DNA from: Streptococcus parasanguinis ATCC 15912
Lineage (GTDB): Bacteria > Bacillota > Bacilli > Lactobacillales > Streptococcaceae
Direction: 5' to 3'
Length of the DNA stretch: 64,000 nt
NCBI RefSeq assembly: GCF_000164675.2
Contig: NC_015678.1
Span: forward strand, 1,922,001-1,986,000
Shown: positions 10,201 through 17,836 of the stretch, piece after piece
How the letters are laid out: every line of letters begins with the position of its first letter
Numbering within the stretch: position 1 is the stretch's first letter
Notes under the pieces: model-generated
Database searches by the model: none
Told to the model about the DNA's origin: nothing
Seen by the model: the letters and a program-made list of their open reading frames with translations, nothing else
Made by a program: the position numbers and the translations under genes

Positions 10201-10499
10201 GCACGGTTAGTGACTGGACTAGCGGCTGGAGTAACTTCTGTAGTAGAAGTCGCATCAGAAGTCGCTGCTCTTTCTGCAGGACTAGCAGGAGTTACTTCTG
10301 TGGCTGTAGCGGGACTAGTCGTCTCGGCTGTCACAGGTTGCTCAGTAGCAGGTGTCGCTTCAAGGACCGTGCTTGGTTCCGTTTGAGGCGCTTCTAAGCT
10401 ATCGGCTGAAGCTTGGCCATGACCGATAACGGAAAGCAAGACAGCCGCTGAGAGGCTGAGTGTTGTAGTGTACAAATGTTTCTTATACGAAGACTTCAT
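7278..10499 (-). CDS. LPXTG-anchored M14-family zinc carboxypeptidase
   Basis: A 1073-residue exported, wall-anchored protein. Residues 1-32 form a signal peptide (hydrophobic core, cut near QASA-DS), about 33-110 is a Thr/Ala/Pro-rich linker, and about 230-540 is the M14 peptidase domain. Zinc ligands appear to be His322 and Glu325 (NTHADEQPG) with His427 (YDLHG); the catalytic Glu is 509 or 512 (IEIPES). The sorting signal is LPQTG at 1040-1044, then a hydrophobic segment and KKKEVE. It should trim peptides at the cell surface. Ribosome site AAGGAGGG precedes ATG. Expression is probably under CcpA. Confidence 0.9.
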   Translation of the reverse strand: MKSSYKKHLYTTTLSLSAAVLLSVIGHGQASADSLEAPQTEPSTVLEATPATEQPVTAETTSPATATEVTPASPAERAATSDATSTTEVTPAASPVTNRATTTADQATRLADSTIYLSEKSTIDDKVQEKAQAAGKISWTLDNKPLSEWKTWDMETGTLSKDPFLTITETANGNDLDLHIDVQDLFGEDLSLRSPNNIRRTYRNYIGNHELVGTNADLGITINKTLVFRPYQDYHTHEEMLAAIEKSKEEAKPDRLVQLETLGKSAQGRDMKMGIVSKDQASIDHYLSSTNPTALTKPSEMLAALKDKTLDYKLPVLVHNTHADEQPGIDIITGLFNTFATKEKVTFNTTDEAGNAKTVTLDIPTLLNKFIFLFDFTENPDGDALNLRALANGLDPNRDASYQTNPEVRTVIQMINKWNPIALYDLHGFVKEFLIEPATPPHDPNFEYDLLSDLMLENAHHMGRAGVANSKYNSYIIPKLDWGDGWDDSFSGYTGVYAVYHGILGHTIEIPESNQESYNAGRNAVLGGIDFLNQDTDRLLEMRLNFYLRGLNKTEDPKAENELVGPNGEIVGRVKNGRPKFFPDYYVIPMSLDKDNDAQEAFNMIDYFKRNGVLVKELKEDIGNYKKGDLVIDMAQAKRGYANHILYKGSNESAWAAMYAELLVNFPDMRGFKSEPVFADGLFNGKLGEVTTTRATRTSEIDPKAPYYVIANTSASAVKAVNQAIAQGKSVYLTDDGYIVDRDTFASLLPNYAIYGDALYKIPSGPTLKPMKVYSPNYHYNWAGVDAPAHTSLVLEKLGFQIVNTPEEADVVILESNRFDASIFGKKPTLVIGGEAMQKLEKLGVLTGFDAEKLKGGSDYEGLMKAIIDDQDPLTSGYKKNTLFYSNSGNWIEKVPEHFKTLMSIAPSDYYIAGWWPHNDVLANKVMAISGELMGQPLFVYAGNPTNRQHPVHFFRWVTNAIFGSKLASLMDYVPAKEPDQVVVPIHNQTSNPQPILAKKDTPKVLLPQKEMTTKNEESVQALTYQVGQSFQESPAKAQLPQTGEDTTAHFILSGFLLAVSGGFLLLKKKEVE

Positions 10500-10535
10500 A
10501 TAGAAGACCCTCCTTAAAAATGTTATTACAGTTCC

Positions 10536-10564
10536 AGTATATCATTAAAAGAAAACGTTTACAA
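10536..10564 (-). promoter_or_regulatory. Carboxypeptidase promoter with a full cre match
   Basis: On the minus strand, -35 TTGTAA and -10 TATACT are 17 bp apart. The 15 bases TTGTAAACGTTTTCT (10550-10564) match the cre consensus WTGNAANCGNWNNCW at every position. This is the same layout as the msmK promoter. Confidence 0.8.
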
Positions 10565-10572
10565 TATATGTG

Positions 10573-10605
10573 CAAAAAAGAGGGTGGATAAAAATCCAGC
10601 CTCTT
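10573..10605 (-). terminator. Terminator of the membrane exporter gene
   Basis: Stem between 10579-10590 and 10594-10605 (one mismatch) with a T run on the minus strand; it ends the transcript of the gene at 10665-11627. Confidence 0.8.
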
Positions 10606-10664
10606 GAAATGACATTTGAAAAACAGATGATAGGGTAGTTGCTTCCTCGAACAGTCTCCCCTAT

Positions 10665-11627
10665 TTATTCGTTAACTTTATGAAATTGTTGGTAAAAATC
10701 AACCTTGATCTGGATGAAATTTTCTAAGTCTCTTAAAAGTTGGAGTAAGGTAGCGCGTGTTTCAAATTCCTCACGGGTCTTAGGAAGAGGGCGTTCGCGG
10801 AAGATCGCCAAATACTGAGTAATATCATCTAGAAGATCTTGGGCAGGATTTTCCTGACTTAACTGTTGAGCCGTCTTCTTAAAAAGTTCAGCAAGGATCA
10901 TACTTTCACTCGCCGCCAACTGACAGCGGTTGACGTTTTCTGCCATATCTCGCAGGATATCGTTTTGTCGCTTGCGCATTTCGAAGTAGTGAATATGGTA
11001 GTTGGTTTGGTGAAAGAGGTGGTTGGAATGGTCTAGATAAACTAGATTTAAAGCGTCCTTTAGGATACCATCCAACTCCTTAATCAAGCGAGCATCATTG
11101 CGACCATCCCCTTTACCAAGAAATTCCACAAAACGACCAAGGATCTTTTTCAGTTGGTCTTCAACAACATCATGGTAATGATCGATCGCCGCCTGATTCG
11201 AAGGCATATAGAGATTGGCCAGCAAGGCAAAGCTGGTTCCAATTAAAAAGAGAGCAAGTTCATTGAGCAAGAGTCCCCAGGAAGTAGACTGCTCAATCAA
11301 GAGATGGGTGACCAGCACCGTACTAGGCGTGATGCCGATCTGCCAGCCCAATAGAAAGGCACAAGGAACATAGAGAGCGATAAAGACACCCAATGCCCAG
11401 AGGTTGAACCCTAAAAAGGAAAAGGCGAGACTTCCGATAGCAAGGGCCAGCAAGGTTGACATAAAGCGCTGGTAGGCCTGCTTGATGGTGCTGCGACGTG
11501 TATCCGAGATACTCAAGATGGCAATGACGCCAGCTGAGATGGCATAGGTCAAGCCCAGAGCATAAGCAAGGGCCGCTGCTAAACAGGTGGCCAAGGTGAG
11601 CTTGATGGTTCGTTGAAAAAGAGGCAT
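10665..11627 (-). CDS. Aromatic acid exporter family (ArAE_1) membrane protein
   Basis: A 320-residue protein with about six hydrophobic segments in the first 150 residues (LALAYALGLTYAISAGVIAI, LLALAIGSLAFSFLGF and others) and a C-terminal cytosolic helical domain rich in charged residues. This matches the ArAE_1 plus ArAE_1_C layout found widely in streptococci. It may export weak organic acids, but no substrate is established. Divergent from rlmB. Confidence 0.75.
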   Translation of the reverse strand: MPLFQRTIKLTLATCLAAALAYALGLTYAISAGVIAILSISDTRRSTIKQAYQRFMSTLLALAIGSLAFSFLGFNLWALGVFIALYVPCAFLLGWQIGITPSTVLVTHLLIEQSTSWGLLLNELALFLIGTSFALLANLYMPSNQAAIDHYHDVVEDQLKKILGRFVEFLGKGDGRNDARLIKELDGILKDALNLVYLDHSNHLFHQTNYHIHYFEMRKRQNDILRDMAENVNRCQLAASESMILAELFKKTAQQLSQENPAQDLLDDITQYLAIFRERPLPKTREEFETRATLLQLLRDLENFIQIKVDFYQQFHKVNE

Positions 11628-11708
11628 GGCTTCCTTTCTAGTTCGGTTCGTTCATTGAGATAGATTTGATTTCATTATATCATGAATTGGCCTCTTCCTC
11701 CTTTCTTG

Positions 11709-11717
11709 TGGTATACT
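11709..11717 (+). promoter_or_regulatory. Extended -10 promoter of rlmB, close to the start codon
   Basis: TGGTATACT (extended -10, hexamer TATACT at 11712-11717) ends 6 bp before the rlmB ATG at 11724. No clear -35 at the usual spacing is seen and no Shine-Dalgarno sequence precedes the ATG. Confidence 0.6.
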
Positions 11718-11723
11718 AGTTCT

Positions 11724-12452
11724 ATGGAAAATAACGATATCGTATACGGTGTTCACGCAGTCACCGAGGCTTTACAAGCCAATACAGGCAATAAATTATA
11801 TATTCAAGAAGACCTACGAGGAAAAAATGTCGACAAAATCAAGGCCTTAGCAGCTGAGAAAAAAGTGTCAATTTCTTGGACTCCAAAGAAAACCCTGCAG
11901 GAAATGACAGAAGGAGCTGTTCACCAAGGCTTCGTTCTTCGTGTGGCAGCCTTTGCTTATACAGACTTGGCAGTGATTCTGAAACAGACAGTCCAAGAAG
12001 AGAACCCGCTTTTGTTGATTCTCGATGGCTTAACAGATCCGCACAATCTTGGATCCATCTTGCGTACAGCTGATGCGACCAATGTCTCAGGCGTCATCAT
12101 TCCTAAGCATCGGGCAGTAGGGGTAACCCCAGTAGTTTCAAAAACTTCTACCGGAGCAGTGGAACACATTCCCATTGCACGTGTGACAAATCTTAGCCAA
12201 ACCTTAGACAAGCTCAAGGAAGAAGGCTTCTGGATCTTTGGGACCGACATGAACGGCACGCCATCTCACCAGTGGAATACGGCTGGTAAGTTAGCCTTGA
12301 TCATCGGCAATGAAGGAAAAGGGATCTCAGCCAATATTAAAAAGCAAGTCGATGAGATGATCACCATTCCCATGAATGGTCATGTGCAAAGCCTCAATGC
12401 CAGTGTGGCAGCAGCCATCCTTATGTATGAGGTCTTTCGTAATCGACTATAA
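11724..12452 (+). CDS. rlmB: 23S rRNA (guanosine-2'-O-)-methyltransferase RlmB (TrmH/SpoU family)
   Basis: SAM-dependent methyltransferase expected to modify G2251 of 23S rRNA. The N-terminal substrate-binding domain starts IVYGVHAVTEAL, and the SPOUT knot motifs are visible: LDGLTDPHNLGSILRTADA, IGNEGKGIS and the C-terminal SLNASVAAAILMYEV. Start set at ATG 11724 because an upstream in-frame ATG (11682) would precede the promoter. The mRNA may be leaderless. It is followed at 18 bp by rae1. Confidence 0.93.
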   Translation: MENNDIVYGVHAVTEALQANTGNKLYIQEDLRGKNVDKIKALAAEKKVSISWTPKKTLQEMTEGAVHQGFVLRVAAFAYTDLAVILKQTVQEENPLLLILDGLTDPHNLGSILRTADATNVSGVIIPKHRAVGVTPVVSKTSTGAVEHIPIARVTNLSQTLDKLKEEGFWIFGTDMNGTPSHQWNTAGKLALIIGNEGKGISANIKKQVDEMITIPMNGHVQSLNASVAAAILMYEVFRNRL

Positions 12453-12470
12453 TCCTAGAAAGGCAATGAT

Positions 12471-12983
12471 ATGAAACGAAAAATCTTATTGGTTGACGGC
12501 TATAATATGATTGCCTTTTGGCAGGAGACCCGCCAGCTCTTTCAAAAAAGTGAGCTCGATGCAGCCCGCAATATCCTTCTGCAAAAACTGAGCCACTATG
12601 CTAGCTTTGAAGGGATCGAAGTCATCTGTGTCTTTGATGCCCAGTATATGCCAGGAGTGCGGCAGACCTATGAGGAGTTCAATGTTCAGGTGGTCTTTAC
12701 CGGTGAGGATGAAACGGCAGATGACTATATCGAGCGCTTGGCGGCAGAGCTCAACACGCCCCTCCACCAAGTATCGGTCGCAACCAGTGACTTAAATGAG
12801 CAATGGACTGTCTTTGCTCAAGGGGCCCTTCGGGTATCCGCTAGAGAGTTAGAAAAACGGGTCGCAGTCGTCAAAGGAAACCTCAATCAGGCGCAGCGAG
12901 GGGTCAACGATCAAAAACCACCCATGCGACCACTCGATCACGAAGTATTACGACAATTACAAGAAATGATGGGAGACAAGTAA
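12471..12983 (+). CDS. rae1: NYN-domain endoribonuclease Rae1 (YacP)
   Basis: A 170-residue PIN-like NYN-domain protein. N-terminal [14 protein letters not shown] and the acidic residues in EVICVFDAQ and [14 protein letters not shown] form the nuclease site. The B. subtilis homologue Rae1/YacP cleaves mRNA in the ribosomal A site. Gene order rlmB-yacP is conserved in Firmicutes. The stop overlaps the next ATG by 1 bp (TAATG). Confidence 0.85.
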   Translation: MKRKILLVDGYNMIAFWQETRQLFQKSELDAARNILLQKLSHYASFEGIEVICVFDAQYMPGVRQTYEEFNVQVVFTGEDETADDYIERLAAELNTPLHQVSVATSDLNEQWTVFAQGALRVSARELEKRVAVVKGNLNQAQRGVNDQKPPMRPLDHEVLRQLQEMMGDK

Positions 12984-13846
12984 TGACATTTGCTATTTTG
13001 ACAGATTCGACCGCAGATTTAGATCAGAACTGGGCCAAGGAACACCAGGTGACCATTCTTGGGTTGACCATTGAGTTAGATGGGACGGTTTACCAGACAG
13101 TTGGCGAAGGTCAATTGACCAGCCCTGAGCTTTTAGAAGCCATGAAAAATGGAGCTAAACCGACAACCAGTCAGGTCAATGTGGGCCAATTTCAGGAAAC
13201 CTTTGAACAATTTGCCAAAGAAGGGAAAGACCTGCTTTATGTAGCCTTTTCATCGGTCTTATCTGGGACTTATCAGAGTGCAATCATGGCACGAGACCTG
13301 GTTTTAGAAGACTACCCGGAAGCCGTGATCGAGATTGTCGATCCGAAGGCTGCTGGGATTGGAGAGGGATATCTGGTCATGCGGGCAGTAGCTGCGCGTG
13401 ATGCAGGCCGTTCATTAGCAGAAGCCAAGGAAGAGATCATGGACCTAGCGCCAAGACTGCGGACTTATTTCCTCGTCGATGATCTCTATCACCTCATGCG
13501 TGGAGGCCGTCTTTCCAAGAGTGCTGCGATCATGGGAAGTTTGGCCAGTATCAAACCCATTCTCTGGATTGATGCGGAAGGGAAATTAGTGCCAATTACG
13601 AAAGTTCGTGGACGCAAAAAAGCTATGCGAGAACTACTGGAGCTGATCAAAGCAGATATCGGTGAAAGCACAGCCTTGGTATCTTATACCAACGATCTAG
13701 AAGGAGCCGAAGCACTGAAGCAAGAAATGCTTGCGCTTGAAGGCATCGATGAAGTTCTTGTGATGCCTCTTGGACCAGTTATTTCAGCCCACGTTGGCCC
13801 GAATTCCTTGATCGGATTTGTCATTGGAAAAGAAAATCGTAAATAA
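12983..13846 (+). CDS. DegV family fatty-acid-binding protein
   Basis: A 287-residue DegV-family protein; members bind fatty acids and serve as FakB subunits for fatty acid kinase. Visible signatures are [10 protein letters not shown] at the N-terminus, [12 protein letters not shown], the fatty-acid-pocket segment [12 protein letters not shown] and C-terminal [16 protein letters not shown]. It overlaps rae1 by 1 bp, indicating co-translation. Which FakB class it belongs to is not decided. Confidence 0.88.
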   Translation: MTFAILTDSTADLDQNWAKEHQVTILGLTIELDGTVYQTVGEGQLTSPELLEAMKNGAKPTTSQVNVGQFQETFEQFAKEGKDLLYVAFSSVLSGTYQSAIMARDLVLEDYPEAVIEIVDPKAAGIGEGYLVMRAVAARDAGRSLAEAKEEIMDLAPRLRTYFLVDDLYHLMRGGRLSKSAAIMGSLASIKPILWIDAEGKLVPITKVRGRKKAMRELLELIKADIGESTALVSYTNDLEGAEALKQEMLALEGIDEVLVMPLGPVISAHVGPNSLIGFVIGKENRK

Positions 13847-13859
13847 TTTTCCAAATCGG

Positions 13860-13889
13860 TTGACTTTTATCTTAGAATTTTGATACAAT
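13860..13889 (+). promoter_or_regulatory. Promoter of the rplM-rpsI operon
   Basis: -35 TTGACT (13860-13865) and -10 TACAAT (13884-13889) with 18 bp spacing, directly upstream of the L13 leader. Confidence 0.8.
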
Positions 13890-13894
13890 AGTAG

Positions 13895-13975
13895 GCGGTA
13901 TTGTTTACCCCATTTGTAAGGCCCCGGAACCTTTCAAATAACTCGCGGACCGGAACATCCGCCCTGTAAACAAAA
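13895..13975 (+). ncRNA. Ribosomal protein L13 leader (autoregulatory RNA)
   Basis: The 5' untranslated region between promoter and rplM folds into a closed structure: GTTTAC at 13903-13908 pairs with GTAAAC at 13966-13971, with internal conserved segments around CCCCGGAACC and GGACCGGAACATCC. Position and sequence match the Firmicutes L13 leader, through which L13 represses its own operon. Confidence 0.8.
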
Positions 13976-13998
13976 ACGACATTCATATAGGAGAAATC

Positions 13999-14445
13999 AT
14001 GAACAAAACTACATTCATGGCTAAACCAGGCCAAGTAGAACGCAAATGGTACGTTGTTGACGCAACTGATGTACCTCTTGGACGCCTTTCAGCAGTTGTT
14101 GCTAGCGTGCTTCGCGGAAAAAACAAACCAACATTCACACCTCACACTGATACAGGTGACTTCGTAATCGTTATCAATGCTGAAAAAGTTAAATTGACTG
14201 GTAAAAAAGCAACTGATAAGATCTACTACACTCACTCAAACCACCCAGGTGGATTGAAATCAATCTCTGCTGGTGAACTTCGTTCTAAAAATGCAGTACG
14301 TTTGATCGAGAAATCAGTTAAAGGTATGCTTCCACACAATACTCTTGGCCGCGCTCAAGGTATGAAATTGAAAGTATTCGTTGGAGCTGAGCACACTCAC
14401 GCTGCACAACAACCAGAAGTTCTTGATATTTCAGGACTTATCTAA
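13999..14445 (+). CDS. rplM: Ribosomal protein L13
   Basis: A 148-residue 50S subunit protein with the family signatures [32 protein letters not shown] and [12 protein letters not shown]. First gene of the L13-S9 operon behind the leader RNA, with ribosome site AGGAG. Codon use is highly biased, as expected for an abundant protein. Confidence 0.99.
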   Translation: MNKTTFMAKPGQVERKWYVVDATDVPLGRLSAVVASVLRGKNKPTFTPHTDTGDFVIVINAEKVKLTGKKATDKIYYTHSNHPGGLKSISAGELRSKNAVRLIEKSVKGMLPHNTLGRAQGMKLKVFVGAEHTHAAQQPEVLDISGLI

Positions 14446-14463
14446 GGAAAGGAACAATAAAGT

Positions 14464-14856
14464 ATGTCACAAGCACAATATGCAGGTACTGGACGTCGTA
14501 AAAACGCTGTTGCACGCGTTCGCCTTGTTCCAGGAACTGGTAAAATCACTGTTAACAAAAAAGATGTTGAAGAGTACATCCCACACGCTGACCTTCGTCT
14601 TGTAATCAACCAACCATTCGCAGTTACTTCAACTGTAGGTTCATACGACGTTTTCGTTAACGTTGTAGGTGGTGGTTACGCAGGTCAAGCAGGAGCTATC
14701 CGTCACGGTATCGCTCGTGCCCTTCTTCAAGTAGACCCAGACTTCCGCGATTCATTGAAACGCGCAGGACTTCTTACACGTGACTCACGTAAAGTTGAAC
14801 GTAAGAAACCAGGTCTTAAGAAAGCTCGTAAAGCATCACAATTCTCAAAACGTTAA
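14464..14856 (+). CDS. rpsI: Ribosomal protein S9
   Basis: A 130-residue 30S protein with family signatures [20 protein letters not shown] and [20 protein letters not shown] and the conserved C-terminal QFSKR that reaches the P-site tRNA. The reading frame is intact although a mobile element is integrated just downstream. Confidence 0.99.
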   Translation: MSQAQYAGTGRRKNAVARVRLVPGTGKITVNKKDVEEYIPHADLRLVINQPFAVTSTVGSYDVFVNVVGGGYAGQAGAIRHGIARALLQVDPDFRDSLKRAGLLTRDSRKVERKKPGLKKARKASQFSKR

Positions 14857-14867
14857 TCAACACGATT

Positions 14868-14880
14868 ATATCAACGTTTC
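14868..14880 (+). repeat. Left attachment-site repeat of IME A (attL candidate)
   Basis: ATATCAACGTTTC, 11 bp after the rpsI stop, is repeated exactly at 24995-25007. The two copies bracket int through the ars cassette, as expected for integration of a tyrosine-recombinase element at the rpsI 3' end. Confidence 0.7.
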
Positions 14881-14931
14881 AAAGCACTCAAGAGTTTACC
14901 TCATGGGTGCTTTTTCTATGTTTTTTGAAAA

Positions 14932-14967
14932 AGTTCACCTCAAAGTTTACCTTATTTTCACCTTATT
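14932..14967 (+). repeat. 12-bp-period direct repeats at the 3' end of int A (arm sites)
   Basis: Three tandem units AGTTCACCTCAA, AGTTTACCTTAT and TTTTCACCTTAT. A related unit AGTTTACCTCAT lies at 14893-14904. Placement beside the integrase stop and the helical-turn-scale period suggest N-terminal arm-binding sites of the integrase. Confidence 0.6.
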
Positions 14968-16180
14968 GTTTAAGAGACTGTAAGGCAAATTCACCGACTG
15001 CCATAGGGACTACATTAGAGGTATTGACATAAATCTGTGTTGTACCTGTGTCGCTATGTGTCAGAGCTTCAGAAATAGCTTCTAAGCTCATTCCTGCCTG
15101 TTTAGCGAGTGTTGCTCCAGTATGACGTAGTTTATGTGGTGTAGCGTGTGTAAGCTCTGGGTGTCGCTTTCTGATAGTTTTCATCTTATTATTGAGATAG
15201 TCAGAATGTAAAGGTTTATTGATATTTCCTCTGGTATCTATGTAAGTGAAGATGAATTGTTCTGGATTAGTGATGATACCAAACTTTGCCAGTTCATATT
15301 TTTGTTCTTTTTTCCATAAAGTCAGAAGTTGAAGCAAGTCGCTAGAAATAGAAAAGATAGTTTTTTTATTTCCTTTGGTAGATTTTACTTGTCCGTATCT
15401 ATCTAAAGCCTGAATTAACTGAATCTGAGATTTTGAAAAGTCGATATGTTTCCACTGGAGAGCATATGTTTCTGATTTTCTATCTCCAAGGAAAAAAGTG
15501 AGATAAAAAAGAACGTAATCTTTGAGTGATATTTTATCGTTCTCTAAATCTTCTTTAAAGGCTGTGAACCATTCTTGGAGTTGCTCATGAGTTAAAAATA
15601 AATCTTCATCACGTTTTGATTCTGCAAGTTGAATTTTTTTGACAGCCTTAATTCGTCTTAAAGTTTTTGCAACTCTGTTTGCTTCAATATATTCAAGTTC
15701 TTCCGCCCAATCAAAAATAGAAATAACGTAACTTCGTAAAGTCTTAAAATTTGCATATTCGTTAGCTTTTGACGTCATCAAATTTAGAATAACCTGTTTA
15801 TTTTGGTTTAAAAATTGAATCGTATAGTTGCCAAGAAGTGGTAGTATATGCTTTTCAAAACATGTTTTGGTATTAGCAATTGTTGACCTGCTTGGTGGCT
15901 TAGAAGTAGATGTAGTTTGTCCTGCTTTGTAGGATTCCCACCAAATATTATTATAGAAGTCTGAGAAAAGAATATCTTCTTTTCCTAGTCCCGAAAAGAC
16001 GTTGTCTTCAATTTGGTTTAGCTTCGTAAGTAGGTCTATCTCTGCTTGTCGTGCCTCCTTTCTTGTTTTAAATCTTTTATCATAATAGTTATTGTTAACG
16101 ATACCAAGAGGCATTCGTGCTTCTAATGGTATATAGACTTTTAAGCGGTAAGTTCCGTTTTTTGTCTTACTGATAGTCAT
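14963..16180 (-). CDS. int: Tyrosine integrase of IME A
   Basis: A 405-residue site-specific recombinase that integrates and excises the element. It has an N-terminal AP2-like arm-binding region (residues 1-60), a SAM-like core-binding domain (about 70-170) and a C-terminal catalytic domain with Arg in FLGDRKSETYAL, HKLRHTG (HxxR), THSDTGTTQIYVN (His and nucleophile Tyr). Ribosome site GGAGAAT precedes ATG 16180. It is not closely related to the integrases of IME B and ICE C. Adjacent target: rpsI 3' end. Confidence 0.95.
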   Translation of the reverse strand: MTISKTKNGTYRLKVYIPLEARMPLGIVNNNYYDKRFKTRKEARQAEIDLLTKLNQIEDNVFSGLGKEDILFSDFYNNIWWESYKAGQTTSTSKPPSRSTIANTKTCFEKHILPLLGNYTIQFLNQNKQVILNLMTSKANEYANFKTLRSYVISIFDWAEELEYIEANRVAKTLRRIKAVKKIQLAESKRDEDLFLTHEQLQEWFTAFKEDLENDKISLKDYVLFYLTFFLGDRKSETYALQWKHIDFSKSQIQLIQALDRYGQVKSTKGNKKTIFSISSDLLQLLTLWKKEQKYELAKFGIITNPEQFIFTYIDTRGNINKPLHSDYLNNKMKTIRKRHPELTHATPHKLRHTGATLAKQAGMSLEAISEALTHSDTGTTQIYVNTSNVVPMAVGEFALQSLKQ

Positions 16181-16245
16181 GATATTCTCCTTTATATCGA
16201 ACCAGAAAATATCATGACCATTATAAAATAAAAATCTTGATTTTT

Positions 16246-16509
16246 CTAGTTGTTACTGTTTAGCCAGCGGTCAATAGAATCTTTGTGGAATCGAATTGTT
16301 TTTCCAATTTTGATTGATGGAAGCCCCTTTTGAATCCAAAAATCAAGAGTATTATTAGAGATCCCTAAATATTCACAAGCTTGTTGCTTATTTAGATAGG
16401 GGCAGTTTAAACTGTTTTGTCCTAATTGTTGTTCAATTTCTTTTTGAATAAGGTTGGATAGTAGTAGTTGAATTTGGTGAATTTGCTCATCTGGTAGGAT
16501 TACTTGCAT
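16246..16509 (-). CDS. xis: Excisionase / HTH_17 DNA-binding protein of IME A
   Basis: An 87-residue protein. Residues 35-87 form a MerR-like winged helix-turn-helix (YLNKQQACEYLGISNNTLDF ... KIGKTIRFHKDSIDRWL) typical of Xis proteins and HTH_17. It starts inside the end of the rep gene and precedes int, the usual position for a recombination directionality factor. Confidence 0.8.
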   Translation of the reverse strand: MQVILPDEQIHQIQLLLSNLIQKEIEQQLGQNSLNCPYLNKQQACEYLGISNNTLDFWIQKGLPSIKIGKTIRFHKDSIDRWLNSNN

Positions 16510-17087
16510 TCGTTATCCTCCTTCCCATATCTAGAATGACGGCGTGAGTCCAAATATTTTGCAAAGAAGTAAGTTTTATCCATAACTAAACCTAGCAACT
16601 GTTGATTATCTTTTCTAGCGTATCTGACTAAGTTGTTAAATTCTGTAAAATTGTGTTCCTCTATGATATCGATTACCATTGAAAAAAATTCGTCACTGTT
16701 GTTGCTAATCAGGAATTTATCCAGTTCAAAACCACAACCAGTTTCAATTTCGTTGATATCGTACAGAGTCTTTTCAGGATTTTCTGCATGAGTGAAGTAG
16801 TCATACATTCCTTTAGGAGACATAACAGGTTCTACATGGGCAGGTGTATTGAGGTTCTTAGTTAGTAATTCGGAAACTTGAGAATAGCTTTTGAGTGAAT
16901 CAAAATATAATGCTCCATGCTTGTGAGCTTTTTTAAATTCTCCCGTTTCCTTATTGATGTCTTTGTCGTGCCATGGGCTGAGAACAAAAGGGATATGCAT
17001 GTTCTCTAAAACATCCAGATAATGCTCAGGGGCACTTTCCTGATAGAGAAGGAAAGCCCACTTGTTCGAGCGTTTTTCTTTAGCCAT
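16500..17087 (-). CDS. Rep_2-family rolling-circle initiator/relaxase-like protein of IME A
   Basis: A 195-residue HUH-type initiator related to RepB of pMV158. Motif 2 with two His is HKHGALYF (about 56-63), the metal-site His is in SPWHDKD, and the candidate catalytic Tyr is in MYDYFTH. It should nick the origin hairpin found about 30-60 bp upstream of its start (17119-17148). In streptococcal IMEs such proteins can serve replication and possibly mobilisation. Ribosome site AGAAAGGAAATA. About 85 percent identical by eye to the IME B copy. Confidence 0.88.
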   Translation of the reverse strand: MAKEKRSNKWAFLLYQESAPEHYLDVLENMHIPFVLSPWHDKDINKETGEFKKAHKHGALYFDSLKSYSQVSELLTKNLNTPAHVEPVMSPKGMYDYFTHAENPEKTLYDINEIETGCGFELDKFLISNNSDEFFSMVIDIIEEHNFTEFNNLVRYARKDNQQLLGLVMDKTYFFAKYLDSRRHSRYGKEDNECK

Positions 17088-17118
17088 TTATTTCCTTTCT
17101 ATGATTGATGATTATTGG

Positions 17119-17148
17119 TGTAATGGGGGTCGTAGTAACCCCATTACA
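17119..17148 (-). other. Rolling-circle double-strand origin (dso) nick hairpin of IME A
   Basis: Perfect 10-bp inverted repeat TGTAATGGGG / CCCCATTACA. The minus-strand loop TTACTACGAC contains TACTACGAC, the known nick sequence of pMV158-family origins (TACTACG/AC). It lies just upstream of the Rep_2 gene on the transcribed strand. Confidence 0.85.
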
Positions 17149-17177
17149 TGTGCATAGATGATTTTGAAAACACGGGG

Positions 17178-17212
17178 CTTTTGGCTTTCACTTTGTGAGC
17201 CAAGCCCCATAT
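17178..17212 (-). terminator. Hairpin between rep and the upstream membrane gene (IME A)
   Basis: Interrupted stem GGGGCTT-GGCT / AGCC-AAGCCCC with a short T run on the minus strand; probably a weak terminator or a Rep-bound structure. A sequence-divergent but equivalent hairpin occurs in IME B. Confidence 0.5.
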
Positions 17213-17218
17213 TTTCCC

Positions 17219-17833
17219 TTATCTCTTAGTTCCTGTAAACCAAAGCTTATTACCTTTTCGATATGGTGAAGAAAAATAATAGTTTGGATTGCTACTTGAA
17301 ATTTCTTCCTTGATATCATCTTCCATTTCTTTCAGTAACTTTTGAGCCTGTTGAGTTCTTGGAATGGCAAGTAAAACAGTGACAGTTTCTTTTCTTACAT
17401 CTACCGTACACCCTAAGACAGAGTGATTGAAGCTTTTTAAAATAGGGTTGATGCGAGTAACAGTCTGATTCTCAATTGTATTCATTGGTTCAGATTGTTC
17501 ATCTTGCTTCAGAAATTGTCTCATTCTAGAAGTCTGGTAGATAGACTTGAAATAATTCCATAATGAATCTTTTAAAAATCTTTGAACTAACTCAATGATA
17601 ACCAAAAGAGCAGGAACGAGAATAAGGCAGAATGACAATACTTGAATGTAATGTTCAAGAGCAGTCAGCTTATCTAGTATTGTTGTAAAAAGTCCCTGCA
17701 TTCCAGAGAGTTTGGTGGTTTCTAACATTTGAATAAGTAAGTTGATTCCAATCCTAAAGAGAAAGCTAAACAAGGCAAGGACTATTAAGTTCGCATTTAG
17801 GTTGTAGGTCGTTTGAAAGAAAGTTTTTTTCAT
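17219..17833 (-). CDS. Membrane protein of unknown function, IME A backbone
   Basis: A 204-residue protein with an N-terminal hydrophobic segment (about 13-35), a second at about 65-85 and a soluble C-terminal half. It follows the FtsK-like gene with a 3-bp gap and has a clear homologue in the same place in IME B. I do not recognise a named family. Conservation of the FtsK-like/membrane/Rep trio suggests a role in mobilisation or replication of the element. Confidence 0.65.
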   Translation of the reverse strand: MKKTFFQTTYNLNANLIVLALFSFLFRIGINLLIQMLETTKLSGMQGLFTTILDKLTALEHYIQVLSFCLILVPALLVIIELVQRFLKDSLWNYFKSIYQTSRMRQFLKQDEQSEPMNTIENQTVTRINPILKSFNHSVLGCTVDVRKETVTVLLAIPRTQQAQKLLKEMEDDIKEEISSSNPNYYFSSPYRKGNKLWFTGTKR

Positions 17834-17836
17834 AGG

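Noticed and set aside
10104-10397. Rightward Ser/Cys-rich frames over the start of the carboxypeptidase gene
   Set aside because: They are mirror frames of the Thr/Ala-rich linker of the surface protein, without ribosome sites.
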